Position numbers and translations under genes: made by a program. From NCBI GenBank assembly GCA_002405835.1, contig DHMO01000046.1, positions 22,101 through 66,232 on the forward strand: 44,132 bases of DNA. Reading direction: 5' to 3'. How positions within the stretch are numbered: the first letter of the stretch is position 1; the number at the start of each line of letters is the position of its first letter. The DNA comes from Lentisphaeria bacterium UBA4640 (GTDB lineage: Bacteria > Verrucomicrobiota > Lentisphaeria > Victivallales > UBA1829). Under the pieces are notes generated by a model, which did not search any database, had not been told where the DNA came from, and saw only the letters and a program-made list of their open reading frames with translations. This document shows positions 1-9,138 of this stretch, one piece after another.

Positions 1-1
1 C

Positions 2-2611
2 TTCGAATTCAAATTCAACTCCGCCCGCCGCACCGACGGTTTCGCGCATCTGTTCCTGACCGGACAGGATCAAAAGGAGAATCCTGTTGCAGATTTCTCG
101 TTTGATTCCTTTGAGCTCTTCGAAACAAAATCGGCTCCGTACAACAGCGTTCAAATCGCAGTTTCCGCGCCGGATTATCTGGTCGTCTCCGAATCCGCCG
201 CCCCCGTTGCGGTCACCGCGAAAGCCGCAAACTTCACGGCAAAAACGGTTGAAGGGAATATGACTCTTTCCGCCGTTGACGACACCACGGGGAAAAACGT
301 TTTCCAGACAAAAATCCCCGTCAGACTCGCGCCGGGAGAAATCCGTGAATTCCGCACGGCAATTCCGCTGAAATACGGCAGCTACACGCTCAACGCAGCC
401 CTCCCCGGAGTTCCGGAAAACGCGGTCCTTCCCGGAAGCGTCGCCGTCGCAGGAAAATATACGGCCGCCAAACTCGATTTCGACAAAGATTTCTGCGTCA
501 GTCTGAACGGAGGACTCGACTACAGCGGATTTCCGAAATACAAAACCGACGGTTATCTCACCTTCAATGCGCCCGTCGAACGGCGGCTGGAGCTTCTCGC
601 GAAGATGGGATGCCGGATGCTCCGCGAACATGACGGCGGCTACGAAAGCACCGCATGGTGTCTGCTCGAAAAAGAACGCGGCAAACTGGATTTCTCGCAT
701 CTCGACCGCGGCGTCGACCTCATGCGGCGTTACGGCATCGAACCGTTTGCATGCCTCGGGCGCATCAACTTCCTGCGTCCCAAACCGGATCAGATTCACT
801 GGTGGAGCAAAAAATGGCCGGACTGGCTCGATCCGCTCTGCAAGGAAGCCGAATACGCGCCGTACAACTGGGCTCCGGTCAAAGGACGCGTTTTTCTTCC
901 GCCGCTCGAACTCTGGCGCGCATACGTCCACAATATTGCGGCGCACGCAAAAGGGAAAATCCGCTACTACGAGCTCTTCAATGAGCCGAACGGCGTCATG
1001 AGCGCAAAAAGCTATTTCCCGTTCATGAAAGCGACTTATGAGGAGATCAAAGCCGCCGATCCGGACGCACGTGTCGTCGGGCTCTCCGTTACGGAAGATT
1101 TCGGCGTGAAGACCGGACAGTTCGTGAAGGAGATGCTTCAGGCGGGCGGGGCAAAATACATGGATATCGCCTCGTTTCACCCGTACACGAGCCGCGAACT
1201 CAGCTCCATTGCTCCGGCGGATGCAATGATTGCGGAATTCCGCCAGCTCTTCGCCGAAGCGGGCGACAGGAACAAACCGATCTGGAACACGGAACTTTAC
1301 TACACGTTCGACACGCCGGTACGCGACGGAGCGTATCAGGGATTCGCAAAACCGCATCATATCGCGGCACGCTTCCTGACCGACCTCGGAGAAGGCGTCG
1401 CACAGTCCAATTTTCTGAACCTGGACCGAGTCTGGAAACGCCGTCTGATTCCGAACCACGATTTCGGAACAAACATGGAACTGGTTCCGAACGGATGCTA
1501 CGTCGCCTTCAACGCGCTCGCCCGTTTCTTTGAAGCCGCACGGCCCGTGTCCAAACACCGTTTTGCAGACAGCGTGATCGCATACGGATTCCGCAAAAAC
1601 GGCAAGCCGGTCGCCGCGGTCTGGAACTACGGCAAGCGCGACGGCATCAGCATTGATCTTTCCGGATTCGAAGTGTTCGATCTGTTCGGCAATCCTCTGA
1701 AGAGCGGCGAACTGCCCTGCAAAGCCGCGCCGTACTACCTGCGTCCCGGAACTCTTTCCGATACCGAATTTTTCGCGAGACTCGCAAGACTTCCGGTGAA
1801 AATCGGACGCCCGGTCGTCCCCGTTGACCTGGTCCGTCTCGCCGGCGGCACCGTTTACGGCACATTGTTCAACCAGTCGGCCGACCCGGTTTCAGGCGTC
1901 ATCGGATTCCGCGGCGACGGGCTGGCGGCAAAGCGGATAACAGAGTTCTTCATTCCGGCAAACAGCTCCATCCCCGTCGCAATTCCGGTCCGGAAGGCGA
2001 ACGCGAACGAAAAACCGCGTCTGCTGCTCTATGTCAATGGAGAACGGAACTCCACTCCCGTTGCCTCCATCCCCGTCACGCTCATCCGCAACAATTCCGC
2101 CGAAGCGGGAAAAACACAGACCATCGGAAAGAGCGGAGATTTCGGCGGGAGCTGGAGCATACGGAAAGAAAAAGATGAACTTGTTTTTGAACTTTCCGTC
2201 GATGACTCCACCGATTCCGGAAGCGACGCCGCCGGGCGCTATCCGTGGGAACAGGACTGCGCCGAACTTTTCTTCGACTTCTCGCCGTTCCTGCTGCGCC
2301 CGGGACACCCCCGCGCCTACTCCGATGACACAATCCGCGTTTTCCTGCTCCCCCGTCTCGCAAAAGAGCGGACGCTCGTCTGGAGCGCATCGAAACAAAA
2401 CATCCGCACCGATTACCGCAGCACGGAGTCCGGATACTCCGTCACGCTCCGGATGCCGTGCAAATCCGGCGTCATCGGTTTTGCGCTGAAACTCAACGAC
2501 GCCAAACCGGGAGCGAAAACGCACCGGGAACTCCGCTGGACAAGCGGACCCGACACGCACAACGACCGCACACAATTCAACATTATCGACTTGAAAGGAG
2601 ACAACAAATGA
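2..2611 (+). CDS. Clan GH-A glycoside hydrolase with C-terminal CBM9-like domain (5' end outside window)
   Basis: The frame is open from the first bases, so the true start lies upstream and the signal peptide cannot be seen. After an N-terminal beta-rich part comes a TIM-barrel-like hydrolase domain. The segment LFNEPNG supplies the likely acid/base Glu and WNTELYY the likely nucleophile Glu, the usual pair at the ends of strands 4 and 7 in clan GH-A. The last 170 or so residues contain WEQDCAELFFDF, typical of CBM9-like modules that cap secreted glycosidases. The stop overlaps the start of the next gene (ATGA), so the two are translationally coupled. It probably cleaves a plant or host glycan outside the cytoplasm. 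The GH family (39-like or 5-like) and substrate cannot be assigned from sequence alone. Confidence 0.8.
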   Translation, partial: FEFKFNSARRTDGFAHLFLTGQDQKENPVADFSFDSFELFETKSAPYNSVQIAVSAPDYLVVSESAAPVAVTAKAANFTAKTVEGNMTLSAVDDTTGKNVFQTKIPVRLAPGEIREFRTAIPLKYGSYTLNAALPGVPENAVLPGSVAVAGKYTAAKLDFDKDFCVSLNGGLDYSGFPKYKTDGYLTFNAPVERRLELLAKMGCRMLREHDGGYESTAWCLLEKERGKLDFSHLDRGVDLMRRYGIEPFACLGRINFLRPKPDQIHWWSKKWPDWLDPLCKEAEYAPYNWAPVKGRVFLPPLELWRAYVHNIAAHAKGKIRYYELFNEPNGVMSAKSYFPFMKATYEEIKAADPDARVVGLSVTEDFGVKTGQFVKEMLQAGGAKYMDIASFHPYTSRELSSIAPADAMIAEFRQLFAEAGDRNKPIWNTELYYTFDTPVRDGAYQGFAKPHHIAARFLTDLGEGVAQSNFLNLDRVWKRRLIPNHDFGTNMELVPNGCYVAFNALARFFEAARPVSKHRFADSVIAYGFRKNGKPVAAVWNYGKRDGISIDLSGFEVFDLFGNPLKSGELPCKAAPYYLRPGTLSDTEFFARLARLPVKIGRPVVPVDLVRLAGGTVYGTLFNQSADPVSGVIGFRGDGLAAKRITEFFIPANSSIPVAIPVRKANANEKPRLLLYVNGERNSTPVASIPVTLIRNNSAEAGKTQTIGKSGDFGGSWSIRKEKDELVFELSVDDSTDSGSDAAGRYPWEQDCAELFFDFSPFLLRPGHPRAYSDDTIRVFLLPRLAKERTLVWSASKQNIRTDYRSTESGYSVTLRMPCKSGVIGFALKLNDAKPGAKTHRELRWTSGPDTHNDRTQFNIIDLKGDNK

Positions 2612-3510
2612 ACAAACTGAACATCCTGCTTCTCGCCGCAGCTCTGCTCCCCGCGCTTTCCGCCGGCGAGTTCCGCGCAGCAAAACCGTGGACCGAAACC
2701 GCAAAAGGGACGTATTCCATCGACTACCCCGGCAAAGGCTGGCCGATGCTCGAACGCACGCTCGAACTCAAACCGGAAACCTTTTACCGCGTCACCCTCG
2801 AAGCCCGTTCGGAGGGCGGAACTCCCGTCTGCAATCTGATTTTCCGGCGCGGAGACGGCGTGACGGTATTCAATTCCATCATCCCGACATCCGACTGGAG
2901 CCGTCAGACCTTCTGGCTCTACAGCCGCAATGCAAAAACCGCGAAACTTCAGTGCACATTCGACCCGAAAGGCGGCGCAGGAAAGATTGCGGTCCGCAAC
3001 ATCAGAACCGAAGAGTTTGCCGATCCGGCTTCCGGAAATGTCATGCCGGACGCCGATTTTGAGCAGAACACAGCTCCGCTCTTCTGGCGCGCTCACCGCA
3101 AGGGAACAGCCGCGCCCGTTCTCGCAGAAAGCGGAGATTTCCTGACCGGAATCCGGAGTCTGCAGTTCACCTCCGGCGGAAACAGCGGAATCATCTCCGG
3201 CAAAATTCCTGTCATCCCGGGCAAGACCTACCGTCTTTCCTTCTGGGCAAAGGCGAGCGTACCCGCCGGACTGACGGCGGAATTCAGTCTCTGGGATCCG
3301 GCAGGCAACCACAAGCCGCAGCATTTTCATTCCGGAGCGCAGGTCAAAATCGACTCCGGCTGGAAGAAATACGAAGTCTCCATTCCGATTCCTTCCGACG
3401 CCGGAACTTATCCCGATCTTGCCGAGCGCATGGGTTCCATCACCTTCGGAACATGGAACGGACCTGAAGTTCAGTTTCTGATCGACGAAGTTTCCTTCCA
3501 GATCCAGTAA
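2608..3510 (+). CDS. Secreted carbohydrate-binding (CBM4/9-like) protein
   Basis: 300 aa. The ATG at 2608 is chosen over an in-frame upstream start because it follows AAAGGAG (2594-2600) and begins a clear signal peptide (Lys at residue 3, a Leu/Ala-rich core, cleavage near LSAGE). The mature part looks like two beta-sandwich modules, residues about 25-135 and 140-300. The second has the pattern of CBM4/9 folds: 'PGKTYRLSFWAKA' and a closing 'FLIDEVSFQ'. No catalytic motif is visible. It overlaps the upstream glycosidase by 4 bases, so it is probably a partner that binds the same glycan outside the cell. A terminator follows directly. The binding function is inferred from fold-like patterns only. 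Confidence 0.7.
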   Translation: MNKLNILLLAAALLPALSAGEFRAAKPWTETAKGTYSIDYPGKGWPMLERTLELKPETFYRVTLEARSEGGTPVCNLIFRRGDGVTVFNSIIPTSDWSRQTFWLYSRNAKTAKLQCTFDPKGGAGKIAVRNIRTEEFADPASGNVMPDADFEQNTAPLFWRAHRKGTAAPVLAESGDFLTGIRSLQFTSGGNSGIISGKIPVIPGKTYRLSFWAKASVPAGLTAEFSLWDPAGNHKPQHFHSGAQVKIDSGWKKYEVSIPIPSDAGTYPDLAERMGSITFGTWNGPEVQFLIDEVSFQIQ

Positions 3511-3535
3511 CTTCATTTCTGGATTCCCCGGATTT

Positions 3536-3567
3536 GCGGAGCGCATGTTTATGCCTCCGCTTTTTTT
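3536..3567 (+). terminator. Rho-independent terminator
   Basis: GCGGAG (3536-3541) pairs with CTCCGC (3555-3560). After one bulged C the stem continues with GCAT/ATGC, and seven T residues follow (3561-3567). It ends the glycosidase/CBM operon. Confidence 0.85.
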
Positions 3568-3630
3568 GTATTGTTCCAGAGAAATGAAGGCCTTCGCAAT
3601 ATAAATCTACCATTTTAGTATACTATACGC

Positions 3631-3658
3631 TTGAAAAATAAAAATATTCATGTATATT
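3631..3658 (+). promoter_or_regulatory. Promoter of the leader ORF and secretin operon
   Basis: TTGAAA (3631-3636), 16 bases, then TATATT (3653-3658). It matches the motif seen before most operons in the window. Transcription would start about 60-70 bases before the small ORF at 3734. The AT-rich stretch 3568-3733 holds nothing else recognisable. Confidence 0.65.
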
Positions 3659-3733
3659 ACTCAAAACCAAACAAGAACACTCACCCGTAAATAACACAAC
3701 TAAAAAAGTAGACTAAACAAAAGGAGCGACAGC

Positions 3734-3823
3734 ATGAATCATTCAGCTTCATCAAAACATCATGCATCTGTAATTTCAGGAACTTGCGCTTTCCGAATGT
3801 GCTGTTGTTCTGTCATTTCATAA
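3734..3823 (+). CDS. Possible leader peptide (29 aa) upstream of the secretin genes
   Basis: Short ORF with a strong ribosome binding site (AAAAGGAG, 3719-3726) seven bases before its ATG. The peptide is rich in Ser, His and Cys (CCC near the end) and resembles no family I know. It ends 53 bases before the secretin start and lies between the mapped promoter and that gene. It could be a leader peptide, a small protein, or a decoy start. The spacing and strong RBS are seen; the regulatory role is inference. Confidence 0.4.
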   Translation: MNHSASSKHHASVISGTCAFRMCCCSVIS

Positions 3824-3876
3824 AAGCAATTACCGGAACAAACACACGAACAGCATCAGCACAGGAAACTCAGAAC

Positions 3877-5343
3877 ATGAAAGAAAAAAGAATCATAGCC
3901 GCGCTCGCACTCGCAGTCAGTCTTGCCGGATTCCCGCTTTCCGGAGCACCGGAGGACGGGGATATCCGCACCATCCGCCTGGTTCAGGATGACGGACAAA
4001 TCCGCATTGTCAGCAAACTGTACGACCTCAAATATTTGAAAGCGACCGATGTCCGGCCGTTTATCGAAGCGGCAGTCAAACGCTACAGCCGTGCCTCAAA
4101 AGTCGAACGGGTCAACTACAGTCAGGGGGAAAAACAGGCAATCATCGTCTCCACGGGCGAAGATTTCATTCCATATGTGGATGAACTCATCGCCGGATTG
4201 GACAAACCCGGCAAACCGGACCCGAACGGATCTCTTATCGCCGGAACCGGCGTCACCAGAATCACTTATGTGCCGAATTACCGGGCGGCCGACGACATTG
4301 TCCGGCTCATCAACGAAGGAACCATAAAAACAGCCGAAGGCAAAGCCTTTCTGGACAAAGACACCAACACCATTTACTGGAAGGATGACGAACAGGCCGC
4401 TCAGGGAATTCTCGCATGGGTCAAATACCTTGACCGTCCCGTTCCGCAGGTGAATCTGCGGCTCAACTGCTATGAAATCCGCGAAAGCAAACTCCGTGAC
4501 ATCGGACTGGATTATCTGGCGTGGAAAAACGGTCCCGGTCTGGATATTTTTTCCACGGGGTTCGACAGCGGCAGAATCTTCTCCAACGAAGCGTTTTTCA
4601 AACTCATCAACGAAGCCTCAGGACTGGTTGCGAAAAACTTCTCCGCGTCGTGGGGCTACGGAGCGTTTTTCACGGCTCCGCAGTTCGACTTGAGCTTTGT
4701 GCGTCTGCTTCAGCAATCCGGCAATGCGAAGCTCGCCGCACATGCCGATCTCACGTTCGTGAACACCGCGGTTTACGACAATGCGGCACTGAACACACAT
4801 CTGCCGAAAGTCTACACGGCAACACTGTCGCCCGGTTATGAAAACATCGTCAAGGATTCCGATGACAGAAGCAGCATTCAGGAAAGCTCCGGAAGCTCCT
4901 TTACTCTGCAGGTGTTCAACCCCGTAATCTGCTTCGGTGCAGAACCCGGAGAAATTGACCCGTCGGGAAAAATTCCCTCCACGGAAGAGTTCTACAAAAA
5001 GAACAGGGGCGGAGTTGTTTTTGCCTATCAGCTGAACTCAAAAACCGTCACGGAGTACAGCAACCGCGGCGATGAACTCGGAAGCTCCAACACCGTCTCC
5101 GGCGAACTCACGCTGGGCTTCAAAACGGAAAAACTGCTGTCAAGCTATGTCCGGGAACATGACGTGGAACAGACCGTCGGCATTCCGTTCCTTGTAAAGA
5201 TTCCTGTCCTGAAATACCTGTTCGGCACGACCACAACCATCAAGGAAAGAACGTACATCATTATAACCGCCGAAGCCAATCTGGGGCATCCGAATGCTCC
5301 GGCTCCGGTCCCCGTCAGCAAAGAAATTGCCTCCGGCCTCTGA
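3877..5343 (+). CDS. Secretin-like outer-membrane protein (first of a tandem pair)
   Basis: 488 aa. I chose the ATG at 3877, preceded by AGGAA, because it opens a signal peptide (KEKR then a Leu/Ala core ending near SGA). The frame is open further upstream to a TTG at 3784, but that part is not signal-like. Residues about 45-120 form an N-domain (KLYDLKYLKATDVRPF) and 130-210 a second one. The beta domain starts around VPQVNLRLNCYEI. The C-terminus carries GIPFLVKIPVLKYLFGT, the secretin signature region of GspD/PilQ relatives. Such proteins form outer-membrane channels for type IV pili or type II secretion. The next gene is a diverged paralogue 20 bases downstream. The exact machine served is unknown; no pilQ neighbours (pilMNOP) are here. 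Confidence 0.75.
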   Translation: MKEKRIIAALALAVSLAGFPLSGAPEDGDIRTIRLVQDDGQIRIVSKLYDLKYLKATDVRPFIEAAVKRYSRASKVERVNYSQGEKQAIIVSTGEDFIPYVDELIAGLDKPGKPDPNGSLIAGTGVTRITYVPNYRAADDIVRLINEGTIKTAEGKAFLDKDTNTIYWKDDEQAAQGILAWVKYLDRPVPQVNLRLNCYEIRESKLRDIGLDYLAWKNGPGLDIFSTGFDSGRIFSNEAFFKLINEASGLVAKNFSASWGYGAFFTAPQFDLSFVRLLQQSGNAKLAAHADLTFVNTAVYDNAALNTHLPKVYTATLSPGYENIVKDSDDRSSIQESSGSSFTLQVFNPVICFGAEPGEIDPSGKIPSTEEFYKKNRGGVVFAYQLNSKTVTEYSNRGDELGSSNTVSGELTLGFKTEKLLSSYVREHDVEQTVGIPFLVKIPVLKYLFGTTTTIKERTYIIITAEANLGHPNAPAPVPVSKEIASGL

Positions 5344-5363
5344 GCAGAAAGGAACACGACCCC

Positions 5364-6968
5364 ATGAATATCATTAAAACCTTTATTTTTGTCTCCGCAA
5401 CCTCACTGATTCTGAATGCGGAAGAGATTGAGCTCACTCCGCGGGCGATTCCCGGAACGGTCAAAGCGGACGCCAACGTTCCCAGTGCGGGATACGGCAG
5501 CAGCTCCGTACAGGCGCAGCTGCGGATCAACGTCAAAGATTCGGAACAGGCGATCCGCTTTGTGCGCACAAACAGCGATCCGGTCGTCGTCACGAAGCTC
5601 TACACGCTGAAACATGCAGAACCGTATGCTCTGCGCGGCTATCTGCTGAGCGTCGTTCAGGGCACAACCGTGACAGGGAACCCGGTTCAGGTCGATGCGG
5701 TCAAGTTCAACGACGGACGCGGCGTTCTGCTGGTTTCCGCCGAAGAATACCGCTTCCGGAAAAACGGTTCCGGCAACAGCATCGACGAAATCATCGAACG
5801 GCTGGATCAGCCGGGAATCGGCTTTTCCAGCGGGCGTCCGAAGTTCATCTATTTCCCCAAAGTGAATACCGCGGCGAATATGAAAACAATGCTCCTGAAC
5901 GTCGGAGCCGTCGGCAATGACGTCGAGTTTACCGGAGGCACGGACTGCCTCACCGTGGACGGCGGTCTGAACGCCCTCTTCATCGCCGCGCCGTACTGGA
6001 GCTGGAACAACATCAGAAAACAGCTGGAGCAATACGACCGCCCGATGCCTGAAATCCGCCTGACTTACCAGCTGATCGAAGTCAGCACGGAAAACGATGA
6101 CAAACTCGGCGTCGATTTCCAAAGCTGGAAAAACAACAACGGCGTCGATCTTTTTTCCGCCGGAGGGCGTTACCGCAACAACTGGTCAAGCACCTTTGCC
6201 GCCGGAATCGACGGTTCCCATTCCAGCCGCACCGACTTTTTCAACTTCAACCCGAAGTGGAACAGCAAATATTTTGACTTTCTCTCTTCAACCGGACGCG
6301 CAAAAGTGGTGACGCAGGGAACAATCATTGCGAAAAACCGCCGCCGCGCCACAGTCTACACCGGAACCGGTCTGTTCTATGAGAAACAGGATCCCCTTCC
6401 CGATACGGAACTCGGCGGAAAAATTCCGGGAAATCACGGGAAACTGCCGGAAGAAGCAAACCTCCCGCTCAAACACGGAAACACTCAGACGACCCTGGCG
6501 GAAAACGGATTCAAGTTTGAGCTTGACGTCACACCCGTTGTCACCGGGAAAGCCTCTATTCTGCCGATCCGCGTTTCCGGCACAAGTCTGCTCGGCTGGA
6601 ACAGCGACGGAACACCGCGTCTCAACGTCTCCGCTTTTGAAACGGAAATCCAAGTCGGAAATGAAGGCAGAATGTTCGTTGTCGGCGGAATCAAACGCAC
6701 AAACATCATCCGCAGCGTCGCAGGGCTTCCGCTTCTCAAAGACCTTCCCGTTCTGGGCTGGCTCTTTTCGACGGAAACAGAAACAACCCGTCACTCGGAA
6801 CTCGTGCTCATTGCCAAAGCGGAAATTTCCACGCCCTTCAGTCCGGTCTCCGGACAGACCGGCAAAGACATTCAGGATGTTGTAAACGAAGTTTCCCGCA
6901 GACAAAACAAGCCGTTCGGCAACCTCGGTTTCGAACAGTTCGGGCTGGACGCCAAGACAATCGAATAA
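5364..6968 (+). CDS. Secretin-like outer-membrane protein (second of a tandem pair)
   Basis: 534 aa with an N-terminal signal peptide (hydrophobic to about residue 18, NA-EE cleavage) and an AAAGGA ribosome binding site. N-domain pattern KLYTLKHAEPYALRGY at about residue 75, a second N-domain from about 155, and a C-terminal secretin beta domain with VAGLPLLKDLPVLGWLFS followed by a hydrophobic strand. It parallels the preceding gene: the segment KLGVDFQSWKNNNGVDLFSAG (partly quoted) aligns with the matching stretch in the first protein. The two may form a mixed channel or serve different systems. Terminated by the hairpin at 6984. The family is well supported; the role is not. Confidence 0.75.
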   Translation: MNIIKTFIFVSATSLILNAEEIELTPRAIPGTVKADANVPSAGYGSSSVQAQLRINVKDSEQAIRFVRTNSDPVVVTKLYTLKHAEPYALRGYLLSVVQGTTVTGNPVQVDAVKFNDGRGVLLVSAEEYRFRKNGSGNSIDEIIERLDQPGIGFSSGRPKFIYFPKVNTAANMKTMLLNVGAVGNDVEFTGGTDCLTVDGGLNALFIAAPYWSWNNIRKQLEQYDRPMPEIRLTYQLIEVSTENDDKLGVDFQSWKNNNGVDLFSAGGRYRNNWSSTFAAGIDGSHSSRTDFFNFNPKWNSKYFDFLSSTGRAKVVTQGTIIAKNRRRATVYTGTGLFYEKQDPLPDTELGGKIPGNHGKLPEEANLPLKHGNTQTTLAENGFKFELDVTPVVTGKASILPIRVSGTSLLGWNSDGTPRLNVSAFETEIQVGNEGRMFVVGGIKRTNIIRSVAGLPLLKDLPVLGWLFSTETETTRHSELVLIAKAEISTPFSPVSGQTGKDIQDVVNEVSRRQNKPFGNLGFEQFGLDAKTIE

Positions 6969-6983
6969 ACCTTCGTCTCCACA

Positions 6984-7024
6984 CGCCGCTGAAAGAGATT
7001 CGCTTTCAGCGGCGGCGCTTTATA
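6984..7024 (+). terminator. Rho-independent terminator
   Basis: CGCCGCTGAAAG (6984-6995) pairs perfectly with CTTTCAGCGGCG (7003-7014) around a 7-base loop. The following T tract is weak, but the 12-bp stem sits right after the second secretin gene. Confidence 0.75.
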
Positions 7025-7065
7025 AAAAAGCTCCGGAGATAAATATGGAAAAGCTCACCGGAATA

Positions 7066-7093
7066 TTGAAAAAAAGATTTTTCATGGTATATT
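7066..7093 (+). promoter_or_regulatory. Promoter of the GH42 operon
   Basis: TTGAAA (7066-7071), 16 bases, then TATATT (7088-7093). The ribosome binding site AAAAGGAA lies just before the ATG at 7122. Confidence 0.65.
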
Positions 7094-7121
7094 TCCATTT
7101 CAAAATGAAAAGGAACAGGAC

Positions 7122-9137
7122 ATGACGATCATTAAAAATTTTCCGTACATTCTCCACGGAGGCGACTGGAACCCCGACCAGTGGCTCGAACATCCTGAAA
7201 TCATCGATCAGGATTTTGAACTTATGGACAAGGCGCACTGCAACACCTTCTCCCTCGGAATCTTCTCCTGGGGACAGATTGAAGTCGAAGAGGGCAAGTT
7301 CGATTTCTCCTGGCTCGACTCCGTCATGGACCGCTGCGCGGAACGCGGGAAAAAAGTCTTTCTCGCTACTCCCTCCGCAGCACGCCCAGGATGGATGGGT
7401 CTGCGCTATCCCGAAACCGCGCTCGCCGATGCAAACCGCGTGCGCCGTCCCTGGATGACCCGTCAGAGCGCCTGCCACAACTCCCCCGTCTTCCGCGAAG
7501 CGGTCCGCCGCATCGACAGCAAGCTCGCCGAACGCTATGCGAATCACCCCGCACTCGCCGGATGGCACATCAGCAACGAATACAGCGCGACCTGCTACTG
7601 CGATCGCTGCATCGCCAGATTCCATGAATTTCTGAAACAGCGCTACGGCACCCTCGAAAACCTCAACCGCGCCTACTGGTCCGCATTCTGGAGCCACCAT
7701 TTCACCGACTGGGCGCAGGTCAACCCGACCGATGAGGCCGTTGATATCGCCCGACTCGACTGGATGCGGTTCACCACCGAAAACATCGTCGATTTCATGC
7801 GCATGGAAAAAGCCGCGATCCGGGTCTTCTCCGATAAGCCCGCATCCACAAACATGATGGGCACTTTCGGTCCCCTTGATTACTGGAAAATCGCCGCGGA
7901 ATGCGATTTCATCGGCGACGACTGCTATCCCGACTGGTACATCGGCGACGTTGAGCGCGAAGCCGCCCGTTTTGCATTCCTCCATGACATGCACTACACC
8001 ATGCTGGACAAGCCCTTCATTCTCTTCGAGACCTGCCCCGGCTTCCCCAACTATCACACTTACACAAAGATGCGCCGTCCCAATGAAATGGTACGCGAAA
8101 TGCACCTCGCGCTCGGACACGGTTCCGACGGGACCATGTACTTCCAGTGGCGCAAGAGCCGCGGAAACGCCGAAAAGATCCACGGCGCAGTCGTCGGACA
8201 CGACGGCACCGACCAGTCGCTCGTCTTCAAGACGGTTGCCGACTACGGCGCGCATCTCGAAAAAATCGCGGAGATCGTCGACTCCCGACGCCGGCAGGAG
8301 ACCGCCGTTCTCTTCGACTGGGAATCGCTCTGGGCGCTCAACTACACCTGCGGTTACGGCGGCGACTCAATCAAACGTTATGAAAAAACAGTCGACCAGC
8401 ACTACCGCGCACTCTTCAAACACAACGCCGACCTCGCGGTTGTCAACAGCGATTGCGATTTCTCGAAATACAAACTCCTCGTCGTCCCCATGCTCTACAT
8501 GGTCAAAAAGGACACTGCGGCGCGTCTGAAAGAGTTTGTCCGCAACGGCGGAACTCTCGTCATGACATACCTTTCCGCTTATGTGGACGAAAACAACGCC
8601 TGCTACTTCGGCGGCAACCCGGGCGGGAAAGAACTGCGCGAACTCTTCGGAATCTGGAACGAGGATATCGACGGACTCGAACCGCAGGTCAAGCAGTCGT
8701 TCGACCTTGACGGCAAACGCTGGGATGTTGAGGATTACGCAGAGTATCTGCACGCCGAAGGCGCGGAGGTTCTCGCAACCTTCAATTCCGAATTTTACGC
8801 AGGCTCTCCCGCAGTCACAGTGAACCGCTTTGGCGAAGGCAAAGCGGTCTACATAGGAGCCCGTACCGGGCTCGACTTCCTTGTGGAGTTCTACGGAAAG
8901 CTGATGAACGAATGCGGCATCGCGCCGGTACTTCCGGACATTCCGCAGGAACTCGCGGTCAGCCGCCGCATCGCGGCGGACGGAACGGAATACTATTTCG
9001 TTCTCAACCTCACGCCGGAAGAACGCGAATTCGCCCTGCCATTCCCGATGGAGGACATCTGGAACGGCGGCAAGGTTTCGCATCTCGTTCTCCCCGGTTC
9101 GGGCAGCACCGTACTGAAAAAGGAACCGGTCCGCTGA
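7122..9137 (+). CDS. GH42 beta-galactosidase
   Basis: 671 aa, the usual GH42 length, without a signal peptide, so probably cytoplasmic. It hydrolyses terminal beta-D-galactosides from imported oligosaccharides. The TIM barrel holds the acid/base E153 (in ISNEYS) and nucleophile E303 (in ILFETCPG). C118, C158, C160 and C163 match the four-Cys zinc site of GH42 enzymes in order and spacing. A glutamine-amidotransferase-like trimerisation domain follows (about 400-600, LLVVPMLYMV), then a short C-terminal beta domain. The next gene starts one base after the stop. Transferred function is secure at family level; some GH42 members prefer arabino-galactans or human-milk-type sugars. Confidence 0.92.
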   Translation: MTIIKNFPYILHGGDWNPDQWLEHPEIIDQDFELMDKAHCNTFSLGIFSWGQIEVEEGKFDFSWLDSVMDRCAERGKKVFLATPSAARPGWMGLRYPETALADANRVRRPWMTRQSACHNSPVFREAVRRIDSKLAERYANHPALAGWHISNEYSATCYCDRCIARFHEFLKQRYGTLENLNRAYWSAFWSHHFTDWAQVNPTDEAVDIARLDWMRFTTENIVDFMRMEKAAIRVFSDKPASTNMMGTFGPLDYWKIAAECDFIGDDCYPDWYIGDVEREAARFAFLHDMHYTMLDKPFILFETCPGFPNYHTYTKMRRPNEMVREMHLALGHGSDGTMYFQWRKSRGNAEKIHGAVVGHDGTDQSLVFKTVADYGAHLEKIAEIVDSRRRQETAVLFDWESLWALNYTCGYGGDSIKRYEKTVDQHYRALFKHNADLAVVNSDCDFSKYKLLVVPMLYMVKKDTAARLKEFVRNGGTLVMTYLSAYVDENNACYFGGNPGGKELRELFGIWNEDIDGLEPQVKQSFDLDGKRWDVEDYAEYLHAEGAEVLATFNSEFYAGSPAVTVNRFGEGKAVYIGARTGLDFLVEFYGKLMNECGIAPVLPDIPQELAVSRRIAADGTEYYFVLNLTPEEREFALPFPMEDIWNGGKVSHLVLPGSGSTVLKKEPVR

Positions 9138-9138
9138 A

